Assembly: GCA_963848115.1 (NCBI GenBank)
Contig: CAWKCP010000024.1
Location: 62,001-126,000, forward strand
DNA length: 64,000 nucleotides
Direction: 5' to 3'
Source: JAWKOK01 sp963848115
Lineage (GTDB): Bacteria > Chloroflexota > Anaerolineae > Caldilineales > Caldilineaceae
Shown here piece after piece: positions 18,920 to 25,429 of the stretch; positions within the stretch are counted from its first letter, which is position 1, and every line of letters starts with the position of its first letter. The translations under genes were made by a program, and so were the position numbers. The notes beneath the pieces were generated by a model. That model was given only the letters and a program-made list of their open reading frames with translations, made no database searches and was not told where the DNA came from.

Positions 18920-19402
18920 ATGGACAAGATAGTGGAGAGATACTGGCGTGCGTACTGTGAAACCCTGCCAAGCGATTGCGCCGAGCGACACCTCTTCGAG
19001 GCCTTCGGCTTTGGCGACACACCAGAGATGGCCGATGACCTGGGCGGTCGCGTTGTCGCGGGCATCAAGACGGCAACCTGCTCTCTGTTGTGGGAGTATG
19101 AAATAACGGGCGATCCGATGCCGGCCGTTGGCGACTTCAGCGTCGTACTAAATGGTGAAGGCAAGCCGATTTGTATCATCCAGACGACTGAAGTCACCAT
19201 CACGCCGTTCAATGAGGTCGATCCACAGTTTGCCTATGATGAAGGCGAGGGAGACAGGTCACTGGCCTTCTGGCGCAATGCACACTGGGCGTTCTTTGAA
19301 TCATATTGCTCTAAGATGGGGTTGACTCGGAGCGAGGAGATGCCGTTGGTTTGTGAGCGGTTTCGGTGTGTAGACGTGGAGCGGATGGAGAACGGGGATT
19401 AG
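18920..19402 (+). CDS. ASCH-domain protein
   Basis: The 160-residue protein is a complete ASCH domain: FEAFGFGDTPEMADDLG, VAGIKTATCSLLWEYE, VGDFSVVLNGEGKPICIIQT, then AYDEGEGDRSLAFWRNAHW and the closing MPLVCERFRCVDVE. ASCH domains share the PUA-like fold and bind RNA or modified nucleosides; an Escherichia coli member (YqfB) is an amidohydrolase for acetylated cytidine. The ATG follows the upstream remnant by 4 bases. The last codons overlap the left arm of a 29-bp hairpin that probably terminates transcription. Confidence 0.88.
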   Translation: MDKIVERYWRAYCETLPSDCAERHLFEAFGFGDTPEMADDLGGRVVAGIKTATCSLLWEYEITGDPMPAVGDFSVVLNGEGKPICIIQTTEVTITPFNEVDPQFAYDEGEGDRSLAFWRNAHWAFFESYCSKMGLTRSEEMPLVCERFRCVDVERMENGD

Positions 19403-19462
19403 GGATTCGTGAACGGGGATGGTCATCTTTGGCCCATCCCCGTTCACGAATCCCTAATCCCC
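19394..19462. repeat. 'GGGGATTAGG' palindrome, copy 3, probable terminator
   Basis: A perfect 29-bp inverted repeat (19394-19422 with 19434-19462) has an 11-base centre. It lies between convergent genes and overlaps the ASCH stop codon. It belongs to the same low-complexity family as the elements near lutB and lutC and could stop transcription in both directions. Confidence 0.8.
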
Positions 19463-19469
19463 AATCACC

Positions 19470-19937
19470 CTAAATAAACAAGATCTGCGCGCCCTCGGCC
19501 CGCTCTAGAAACTCCATGGCGCCAATGATGTCGTCGACCTCGTCGACCAGCATCTCTCGATCAAGATGCATCATTTCGGCGGCCATCTGACAAGCATAGA
19601 CGCCGGCGCCTGAGTCGTGGATCATCTCCAGAAATTCGCCGACCGGCGGCATGTCCAGCTTGTCGATCTCCTTCTTCATCATGTTTGTGGCCAGATCGGT
19701 CATGCCGGGAAAGCCGCCGACCATCTGCGGCATGTGCATGGCCGGATTGCCGACCGGCACGACCTTTAAATTGTCAACCTTGGTCTTGGTGATGATGTCC
19801 ATCCCCCAAAACGTGAAGAATAGGTCGCACTCAATGCCCATCATGCGCGCGGCATTGGCCAAGACTAGGCCAGGATAGGCCATATCCAACGAACCCTTTG
19901 AACAGATAATCGCTAGTTTGCGTTCTTTTTCTTCCAT
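19470..19937 (-). CDS. DsrE/DsrF-like sulfur-transfer family protein
   Basis: The 155-residue protein has the DsrE-type fold signature: LAIICSKGSLDMAYPGLVL, DLFFTFWGMDII, then GVYACQMAAEMM and a C-terminal ILFI. Cysteines are at 12, 37 and 116; Cys116 (YACQMA) is in the position that carries persulfide in DsrE-type carriers. Proteins of this group pass sulfane sulfur between enzymes in the cytoplasm. The neighbours (TusE/DsrC-like, DUF1641, SQR-like) make a sulfur-trafficking role likely. AGGGGATCAAACC precedes the ATG, a weak Shine-Dalgarno context. Confidence 0.85.
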   Translation of the reverse strand: MEEKERKLAIICSKGSLDMAYPGLVLANAARMMGIECDLFFTFWGMDIITKTKVDNLKVVPVGNPAMHMPQMVGGFPGMTDLATNMMKKEIDKLDMPPVGEFLEMIHDSGAGVYACQMAAEMMHLDREMLVDEVDDIIGAMEFLERAEGAQILFI

Positions 19938-20070
19938 GGTTTGATCCCCTTGATCGCTTAGAGTTACAGATTATTCGGCAGTAGCTGCTGCTTGCTGCGT
20001 GAGAATTGGGTTCAAGAGAAGCCTCAATGCCCTCTCCAATCCTTTTGTCACGCAGCGCGCAGCATGTTTT

Positions 20071-20382
20071 CTAGATACACCCCTTCGGCTTGCCCAGCCC
20101 GGCAATCCGTGCGACCTTCTTGGCCGGCCCCTTGGGATAGAGGGCATAGAGTTCCTTGGTGTTGACGCCGGATCGTTTGCCGATGGCCCGCAGCGTGGGC
20201 GACTGGCCGGTCTTGGCATATTCGTCACGTACGAAATTGATAACAACCCAGTGCTGGTCGGTCAATTCGTCGATGCCTTCTTCCGAGGCCAGGATTGCGG
20301 CGATCTCAGGGGTCCATTCGTTGGGGTCAGTCATGAATCCTTCGGCGTCAAAGCTTACGTTCAGGTCTAGTGCAGTGCTCAT
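20071..20382 (-). CDS. TusE/DsrC-family sulfur-carrier protein
   Basis: The 103-residue protein matches the TusE/DsrC family: GFMTDPNEWTPEIAAILA, LTDQHWVVINFVRDEY and the C-terminal arm AGLGKPKGCI. The penultimate Cys102 (CysA) that carries persulfide is present. The second DsrC cysteine, expected 11 residues earlier, is Ala91 here, so the protein is of the TusE/single-Cys type and cannot form the DsrC trisulfide intermediate. It probably relays sulfur with the DsrE-like protein. GAAAGGAACG precedes the ATG. Confidence 0.9.
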   Translation of the reverse strand: MSTALDLNVSFDAEGFMTDPNEWTPEIAAILASEEGIDELTDQHWVVINFVRDEYAKTGQSPTLRAIGKRSGVNTKELYALYPKGPAKKVARIAGLGKPKGCI

Positions 20383-20560
20383 TTGGGTCGTTCCTTTCGA
20401 AATTCTAGAAAGATTGTTAAGTGTTGTATCTTTGTATATGGTCGGTGAGCAATTTCCAGCAGTTCACGAATTCAAGTATCACAGGATTCTTCACTGACCG
20501 TTCTCCAGAGTGAATCGCTCTCGTTGACACGTTCACAATGACAGACCGCAAACCGCGAAA

Positions 20561-21295
20561 TTAGCTGTACTGCGCCGAGATCTTCTTCAATACCTGCATG
20601 GTGATGGCCAGTCCGCGGCGCACCTCGGGATCGCGCATCTCACGCATGAGCCCGAACAGGGAGGTAGGCAGTTCGTCGGCTTCCCCTTCGACTTCCTGGA
20701 ATCCGCTGGTCAGGCTGTTGACCAGATCCATCATCTGCGGCTGTGTGAGGGCCTTGACCGTGTTGAGGATCAGCACCACGTTATCGCCCAGCTGACGCAC
20801 ATCATCCTCAGTGAATGATGTCACGATCTGATCCATAACATACTGACCCTGTCGCACGAAGCCGAAGTAGCCCTTCTGCTCCATGTCGTTGAGCATCAGG
20901 ATCGCTTGCTCGACCATGTCCTGGCTCAGCGGCGCAAAATCCTTGACGAAGTCACTGGCGCTCTCCACCTGGTCCAACAACTCGTTGAAGGTGCGGGTGT
21001 TGCGGGCCAGCCGTTTGGCCAGACTGGCTACATCCTCAAGCTGGACGTATGCCTGGATCTCTTCCAACTGCTCGACGGTGACGGCGTAGACATCGTTAAT
21101 CACCGGCGTCAGGTCCTCGCGTAGTTCGTCCCATTCGCGCTGGCGACGTCGATCCTCATAGGCCTTCTCGCCGAGAAAGGCAACCTGTTTTCCCAGAGCG
21201 GCCACGCTCTCGGTCAAGCGGTCAAGCTTGTTGTTGAGCTCATCCAGCTTGTCGATGTCGGCCAACGGTTGCGGAAAATCAGCAATTGTGGTCAT
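20561..21295 (-). CDS. DUF1641 protein, partner of the SQR-like flavoprotein
   Basis: The 244-residue helical protein has an N-terminal coiled-coil (IDKLDELNNKLDRLTESV) and a DUF1641 C-terminal motif, LPTSLFGLMREMRDPEVRRG. DUF1641 genes typically adjoin sulfide:quinone oxidoreductase-like or formate-dehydrogenase genes, and the product is thought to be an accessory or subunit; no activity is known. The ATG is 6 bases past the SQR stop, so the two are translated as a pair. No cysteines or metal motif are seen. Confidence 0.85.
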   Translation of the reverse strand: MTTIADFPQPLADIDKLDELNNKLDRLTESVAALGKQVAFLGEKAYEDRRRQREWDELREDLTPVINDVYAVTVEQLEEIQAYVQLEDVASLAKRLARNTRTFNELLDQVESASDFVKDFAPLSQDMVEQAILMLNDMEQKGYFGFVRQGQYVMDQIVTSFTEDDVRQLGDNVVLILNTVKALTQPQMMDLVNSLTSGFQEVEGEADELPTSLFGLMREMRDPEVRRGLAITMQVLKKISAQYS

Positions 21296-21301
21296 AGTCT
21301 G

Positions 21302-22534
21302 CTAGCCCCATTTCCCGGCCATGCTCATCTGGGCCGGAATCGGCAGTTCCTTGCCCTTGAGCAGAATATTCCAGTACATCCAGCGGAACATCATTTTGCC
21401 CCAGTGGTTGACCCGTGACTCTTGAAGCAACGAGAAAGGGCCGATGCCCGGCAGCGGGAATTTGCCCGGCAGCGGCTCAACGTCGTAGTTAAAGTCGATG
21501 AGGAAGCCCTTGCCGAATCCGGATTCGATGTAGCAGTTCGCGTGACCGTCAAATGTGGGTCGCAGTTCCAGACCATCCAGATAGCGTAGGAAATTCTCGA
21601 TGAACACGTCAACCTGGAAATGAGCGACCGAGCCGGCCTTGGAACTGGGCAGATCGGTGGCATCCCCTAGCACAAAGACATTGTCGAAATCCTTGGCCTT
21701 GAGCGTGTGCTTCTCGGTCGGCACAAAGCCCAGGTCATCGCCGATGCCGGAGCGGTCAATCACCTCAGATCCCATGTTGACCGGGATGCTGACCAGCAGA
21801 TCGTAGTCGACCTTCTGCTCGTCGAAGGAATAGATGGCCTTTTCTTCCGGCTCCACGCGTTCAATGTTGAACTCGGTTACGACGTTGATGTTCTTCTGCT
21901 CCAGGATGTCACCCAGCCTCTGGGCCGCAATCGGCTTGGTGAAAGCCTGCGGCAGCGGTGTGACAAAGGTCAAGTCGACACGGTCACGCAGTCCTTGTTC
22001 GTGGAAGAAGTAGTCGGCCAAGAACATGAACTCCAGCGGGGCCACCGGACACTTGATTGGCATTTCGGCCACATTGAGGACCAGTCTGCCGCCTTCCCAG
22101 GTGCGCAGGAACTTGTGCAGCGCCACTGCGCCATCGGGCGTGTAGAAGTCGAATATGGTCTTGTGCCACTCGTCTTCGGCCAACCCGGGCGTTTCGTCCG
22201 GCACGATACGCGAGCCGGTGGCGATGACAAGATAGTCGTAGTTGAGATAGCGGCCATCCTTGGCGATTCGCACCCGGTTCTGATCCGGCTCTATGGCTTC
22301 GATCTCCGAGATGATGATCTCAATTCCGTAGGGCAGATAGTCCCGCTTGGGTTTGACCACGTCGGCTTTGCTGTAGGTCCCGAAGGGGATGAACAGAAAG
22401 CCGGGTTGATAGTAGTGGACTTCATTTTGGTCCACGACCGTGATCTGCCACTCTTCCCGGTCCAATTCATGCGAGAGGCGATCGGCCACCATGGTCCCGG
22501 CAGTGCCGCCTCCTAAAATCAACAGCTTCTTCAT
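21302..22534 (-). CDS. Sulfide:quinone oxidoreductase-like FAD flavoprotein
   Basis: The 410-residue protein opens with an FAD-binding GxGxxG-type motif (LLILGGGTAGTMVADRL), has a second Rossmann segment (YLVIATGSRIVPDETPG) and the FAD-contacting FVLGDATDLPSSKAG. It contains just two cysteines, Cys162 (IKCPVAPLEF) and Cys334, placed like the redox pair of SQR enzymes. The C-terminal region (about 385-410) resembles the amphipathic membrane-binding end of SQR. It should oxidise sulfide or polysulfide and reduce quinone at the membrane face. The ATG at 22534 was chosen because AGAGGTG precedes it at good distance; an in-frame GTG is at 22543. Confidence 0.85.
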   Translation of the reverse strand: MKKLLILGGGTAGTMVADRLSHELDREEWQITVVDQNEVHYYQPGFLFIPFGTYSKADVVKPKRDYLPYGIEIIISEIEAIEPDQNRVRIAKDGRYLNYDYLVIATGSRIVPDETPGLAEDEWHKTIFDFYTPDGAVALHKFLRTWEGGRLVLNVAEMPIKCPVAPLEFMFLADYFFHEQGLRDRVDLTFVTPLPQAFTKPIAAQRLGDILEQKNINVVTEFNIERVEPEEKAIYSFDEQKVDYDLLVSIPVNMGSEVIDRSGIGDDLGFVPTEKHTLKAKDFDNVFVLGDATDLPSSKAGSVAHFQVDVFIENFLRYLDGLELRPTFDGHANCYIESGFGKGFLIDFNYDVEPLPGKFPLPGIGPFSLLQESRVNHWGKMMFRWMYWNILLKGKELPIPAQMSMAGKWG

Positions 22535-22549
22535 CAACTTCACCTCTTA

Positions 22550-22562
22550 TGTACTTGGTACA
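22550..22562. promoter_or_regulatory. Palindrome TGTAC-N3-GTACA upstream of the SQR gene
   Basis: A perfect 5-bp inverted repeat with a 3-base centre lies 15 bases before the SQR start. It could be an operator for the neighbouring PocR-type regulator, but that is a guess from position only. Confidence 0.3.
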
Positions 22563-22575
22563 CCATTGTTTTTTT

Positions 22576-22689
22576 GCCACAGATTGACACAGATAAAAAG
22601 GGGATAAGACACAGATTGAGCCAAAGAATGCCTTATAGACCTGAAGGACATCTGTGAAAATCAGTGCTCTATCCGTGTTGATCTGTGGC
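22576..22689. repeat. Dispersed inverted repeat, 'CCACAGATTnACACAGAT' family, copy 2
   Basis: GCCACAGATTGACACAGAT (22576-22594) faces ATCCGTGTTGATCTGTGGC (22671-22689). The ends match the copy at 7157-7270. It fills the gap between the regulator gene and the SQR gene. Confidence 0.8.
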
Positions 22690-22713
22690 AAAAAACCTCA
22701 GATGCAATGCCGT

Positions 22714-23475
22714 CTACACCTTTGTCAGTTCGGCGATGTTCTGCAGCGTCAGATAGAACTGATTGCGTTCCTTGATGATGTGCGAAATGATGTCGGCCAT
22801 GCGTTGCACGAAGGCCAGCACCCGTTTCTGTTCATCCGGCTCGATCCGATGCACCTCGTCGATGTGGGCCTCGACCAATTCCAGAGGCAGATCCAGGTCA
22901 GTGGCAATGCGCTGCAATCGCGCTTCGTCGGGCGGCCATTGCTGAGGCGCGATACCGCCAACCACCAACATTGCGCTCAGATCGACGCCGATTCGGATCA
23001 GCCCGCGTGCACAGAATAGCCCCAGGTGGCTTTCGATGAACGTGGGTTGAAGGCTGGGATCTGCAGCCAGATTGGCCCATTGCTGCATACAGAGCTTGCG
23101 GGCGACCGGCGATGTTTCGGCCGCTGAGTAGAGCCCGCAAGGGTTGGAGGGTCGAGTGACCAGTCCGCCGTTCAGATCGGTGATGAGAATCATCACGCCT
23201 AGGAGATCTGCGAACGTATCCTGGATCAGTTCGACACATTCGACGGGCAGCAGTTTGCGTACGCCGGCCGCGGCGCCAAGCGATGGCTGGTCGCTCTTGC
23301 CATTGCTTCCGCCATTGTGGGATTGTAGCCAAGCGTCGACTTCGACCTGTGGGAAACGCCACTGATTGCCTACTTTGACCGCAGGCACGCGTCCGCTGTC
23401 GGCCATGCGGTAGATGGTCGTACGATCGACCTGAAGGATCTCTTGCAACTGCCGGGTCGTCAGATAATTCGCCAT
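22714..23475 (-). CDS. Excisionase-type HTH plus PocR sensory-domain regulator
   Basis: Residues 1-53 form a MerR/excisionase-type helix-turn-helix (YLTTRQLQEILQVDRTTIYR, then WRFPQVEVDAWL). Residues 75-235 resemble the PocR ligand-binding domain: FADLLGVMILITDLNGGLVT, CGLYSAAETSPVARKLCMQQW and LGLFCARGLIRIGVDL, with several cysteines that could bind a metal or sense redox. It is a likely transcriptional regulator. It sits directly upstream of the SQR-DUF1641 genes on the same strand, separated by a repeat, and may control them; the signal is unknown. Direct repeats just upstream of its start could be its own binding sites. Confidence 0.85.
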   Translation of the reverse strand: MANYLTTRQLQEILQVDRTTIYRMADSGRVPAVKVGNQWRFPQVEVDAWLQSHNGGSNGKSDQPSLGAAAGVRKLLPVECVELIQDTFADLLGVMILITDLNGGLVTRPSNPCGLYSAAETSPVARKLCMQQWANLAADPSLQPTFIESHLGLFCARGLIRIGVDLSAMLVVGGIAPQQWPPDEARLQRIATDLDLPLELVEAHIDEVHRIEPDEQKRVLAFVQRMADIISHIIKERNQFYLTLQNIAELTKV

Positions 23476-23524
23476 TTGAGAAAATTCTCAATCCTATGGT
23501 GTTGTCGAACAGTTCGGGCGCAAA

Positions 23525-23553
23525 TGATGCATTGAGTCACATTTGATGCATTG
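23525..23553. promoter_or_regulatory. Direct repeat TGATGCATTG, possible operator
   Basis: TGATGCATTG occurs at 23525-23534 and 23544-23553, 19 bases apart, about 50 bases upstream of the PocR-type regulator gene. Each copy contains the palindrome ATGCAT. Autoregulation is plausible but unproven. Confidence 0.4.
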
Positions 23554-23603
23554 TGTTGTATCAGAAGCATAGCAAATGACAGCTTTGTTGGCACGTGACA
23601 TAT

Positions 23604-23636
23604 GTCCCGAATTTTTTGGGACATTTTGGGACATGC
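23604..23636. promoter_or_regulatory. Three GGGACAT heptamers, possible operator
   Basis: ATGTCCC (23604-23610) faces GGGACAT (23620-23626), and a further GGGACAT is at 23630-23636, with AT-rich spacers. The cluster lies 95 bases upstream of the phosphodiesterase start and could bind a regulator. Confidence 0.35.
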
Positions 23637-23730
23637 CCGGACTTACGCGGTTTGCTCTGCCTCAACACCAGTGCTAGGCTTCACGCCATCAAGAAAAGCC
23701 TATCTCTACTGCGCAAAGGATCTGCACAAA

Positions 23731-24516
23731 ATGAGCACAATTCTGATGATGATCGACGGGCTGCGGCCCGATGCCATTGACGCCGGCGGATGTAGCAATC
23801 TACAGGCCTTTCGCAGCCGCTCTTCATACACAATGCGCGCACAGTCCGTCATGCCCAGCGTGACGCTGCCCTGCCACATGTCGATCTTCCACAGCGTGCC
23901 GCCCAGCCGTCACGGCGTGATCACCAACGACTGGATGCCGATGGCGCGTCCCCTGCCCGGCCTGATCGAGATGGCGAAGGCGGCAGGCAAGCGATGCGGG
24001 TTCTTCTACAACTGGGAGCCGCTGCGCAATCTGAGTCTGCCCGGCAACCTGGTTTGCTCCCATTTTACCGACAATTGCAGGGAGCGAAACGGCGACTATG
24101 ATATCGTTGGTGAGGCGCTTCGGACCATTGAGAGCACGGAACTTAATTTTGCCTTTGTCTATTTGGGTAGCGTTGACGAGTTTGGCCATCTCCATGGCTG
24201 GATGACCGAAGGCTATCTGGAGCATTTGAACCATGTTGATGGGGCCATCGGCCTGCTACTCGACGGGCTGCCGAACAATGCCCACGTGCTGATCCAGTCA
24301 GACCATGGCGGCCATGATCGCTCTCACGGCACTGATTCGCCAGAGGATATGACTATCCCATGGATGGTGGCCGGTCCGAGGATTCGTGCGGGGCACGAGA
24401 TCCGGAGCCGGGTTTCGCTGCTGGATACGGCGCCGACATTGGCAAAGATTATGGATGTCGCTAGGTATGCAGATTGGGAAGGAAGACCTATAGAAGAGGT
24501 TTTCGAGGAGAGATAA
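23731..24516 (+). CDS. Alkaline-phosphatase-superfamily phosphodiesterase/nucleotide pyrophosphatase
   Basis: The 261-residue protein has the type I phosphodiesterase pattern: MMIDGLRPDAID (first metal Asp), MPSVTLPCHMSIFH with the catalytic Thr, SVDEFGHLHGW (Asp and His ligands), then LIQSDHGGHDRSHGTDSPED. These bind two zinc ions and hydrolyse phosphate diesters or pyrophosphates; the substrate is unknown. No signal peptide is seen. The ATG at 23731 has AAAGGA 9 bases upstream; the open frame from 23602 adds no conserved sequence. The gene stands alone and is followed by a hairpin. Confidence 0.88.
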   Translation: MSTILMMIDGLRPDAIDAGGCSNLQAFRSRSSYTMRAQSVMPSVTLPCHMSIFHSVPPSRHGVITNDWMPMARPLPGLIEMAKAAGKRCGFFYNWEPLRNLSLPGNLVCSHFTDNCRERNGDYDIVGEALRTIESTELNFAFVYLGSVDEFGHLHGWMTEGYLEHLNHVDGAIGLLLDGLPNNAHVLIQSDHGGHDRSHGTDSPEDMTIPWMVAGPRIRAGHEIRSRVSLLDTAPTLAKIMDVARYADWEGRPIEEVFEER

Positions 24517-24527
24517 TGCTGTCAAGC

Positions 24528-24570
24528 GAAGAAGGGACCACTTCCCAGGGGGAGAAGTGGTCCCTTCTTC
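24528..24570. terminator. Hairpin after the phosphodiesterase gene
   Basis: A perfect 17-bp stem (24528-24544 with 24554-24570) has a 9-base loop 11 bases past the stop codon. There is no T tract after it, so it may be a non-canonical terminator or an mRNA-stabilising structure. Confidence 0.65.
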
Positions 24571-25009
24571 GTTGGTGATGATTCTCCGCTGTTATTCATG
24601 CTACGGGTGTTCGCCCGTCTTGTTCTGTTCGATGCTTCACTTCCGGCGAGACTGGTAAAATTTGCGTGTCGGCGCAAATCCTTGCCCTCGCTGTCCACTT
24701 TGCAGGCGTCCATTGTGCAGGCGACCGGCGTTTGCCGGTAGGCCGTTCAAATGACCGCCGAGCGGTCGCTGTCTGTGGTTCCGCTCAGCTTCGCTTTGCC
24801 AATCTCGTCCGATTTCCATCACTAGATTCTGGAGTGCACCCTGTTGAAGTGTCTTCTTGTCGGGCACGCTACTCTGAAGCACGTTTTTTGAATAGACCAT
24901 TCAGGACCTCGCTTTCCTAACTGAAGCACGTTTGATGCGTGCCTGCTTCATCTTCTTTCGCCCTGCCTGAGTCCACCCGTGTGTGCCGTGCTGAGATCTT
25001 CAAGCCTGG
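24571..25009. other. Gene-poor stretch without recognised features
   Basis: Short reading frames occur on both strands, but none has family features or a convincing ribosome site. The sequence holds small hairpins (for example CCGGCGTTTGCCGG near 24725) and two copies of CTGAAGCACGTTT about 50 bases apart. Its content is unexplained. Confidence 0.45.
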
Positions 25010-25225
25010 TCAGCTTGCGTAGCGGCGTTGCATGCTTTCGCCCAGGGTCACAAACCGGCTGCCAAGCCAGTGAGATCCTCGGCGGCAAACATGCAGTACA
25101 CGGCTAGCCATCGGCTGCGGGCGGCTGCCGGCGAACTCTGCCAACATCCTGTGCTGTTGAGCCTGGCGCAGAAGCTCCTGCTGGCGCTCCCGACCGACTT
25201 CAACATCTCGCATACTGAGCAACAT
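25010..25225 (-). CDS. Small basic protein of unknown function
   Basis: The 71-residue protein is helical and basic, with a heptad-like start (GRERQQELLRQAQQHRML) and a C-terminal LGSRFVTLGESMQRRY. The reason for calling it real is AGGAGGG six bases before the ATG, a better ribosome site than most genes in the window. It resembles a class of small Chloroflexota proteins with an ExxRxxA-type helix and a final LGxxLxxxGxxLxRR stretch, but I cannot name a family. It is divergent from the RelA/SpoT-ATPase gene and shares its upstream region. Confidence 0.6.
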   Translation of the reverse strand: MLLSMRDVEVGRERQQELLRQAQQHRMLAEFAGSRPQPMASRVLHVCRRGSHWLGSRFVTLGESMQRRYAS

Positions 25226-25250
25226 GGTTAGCCCTCCTGCTGCTGTTCGT

Positions 25251-25280
25251 GTCCAGATGATCTCATCAGATCGTCTGGAC
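25251..25280. promoter_or_regulatory. Near-perfect palindrome in the divergent control region
   Basis: GTCCAGATGATCT (25251-25263) faces AGATCGTCTGGAC (25268-25280) with a 4-base centre and one mismatch. It lies between the 71-residue gene and the RelA/SpoT-ATPase gene. It could be a dimeric operator or the tip of a transcript hairpin. Confidence 0.5.
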
Positions 25281-25297
25281 AGATTGTGAATGATCGC

Positions 25298-25410
25298 TTG
25301 CGAAACACGATTTGGTCATGTATCATATGTGTACTGCGTTTCTCCTATATCCACAATTTAACACACAAAATGCACAATGTCAATACTTAAAATGCACAAT
25401 TTGACACACA
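25298..25410 (+). promoter_or_regulatory. Promoter with iterated operator-like repeats upstream of the RelA/SpoT-ATPase gene
   Basis: TTGCGA (25298-25303) and TATCAT (25321-25326) are 17 bases apart. Downstream of them, the 16-base unit CACAATTTAACACACA (25352-25367) recurs at 25395-25410 with one mismatch. AAAATGCACAAT occurs at 25367-25378 and 25389-25400, 22 bases apart, or two helical turns. The repeats lie between promoter and start codon, where a repressor would act. The second ATPase of this locus has a DNA-binding domain and is one possible ligand. Confidence 0.5.
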
Positions 25411-25429
25411 GTTTGGATATTGTTCGAGG

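Noticed and set aside
24637..24900. 87-codon minus-strand frame in the gene-poor stretch
   Set aside because: No Shine-Dalgarno sequence and no recognisable domain; overlapping frames of similar length occur on both strands.
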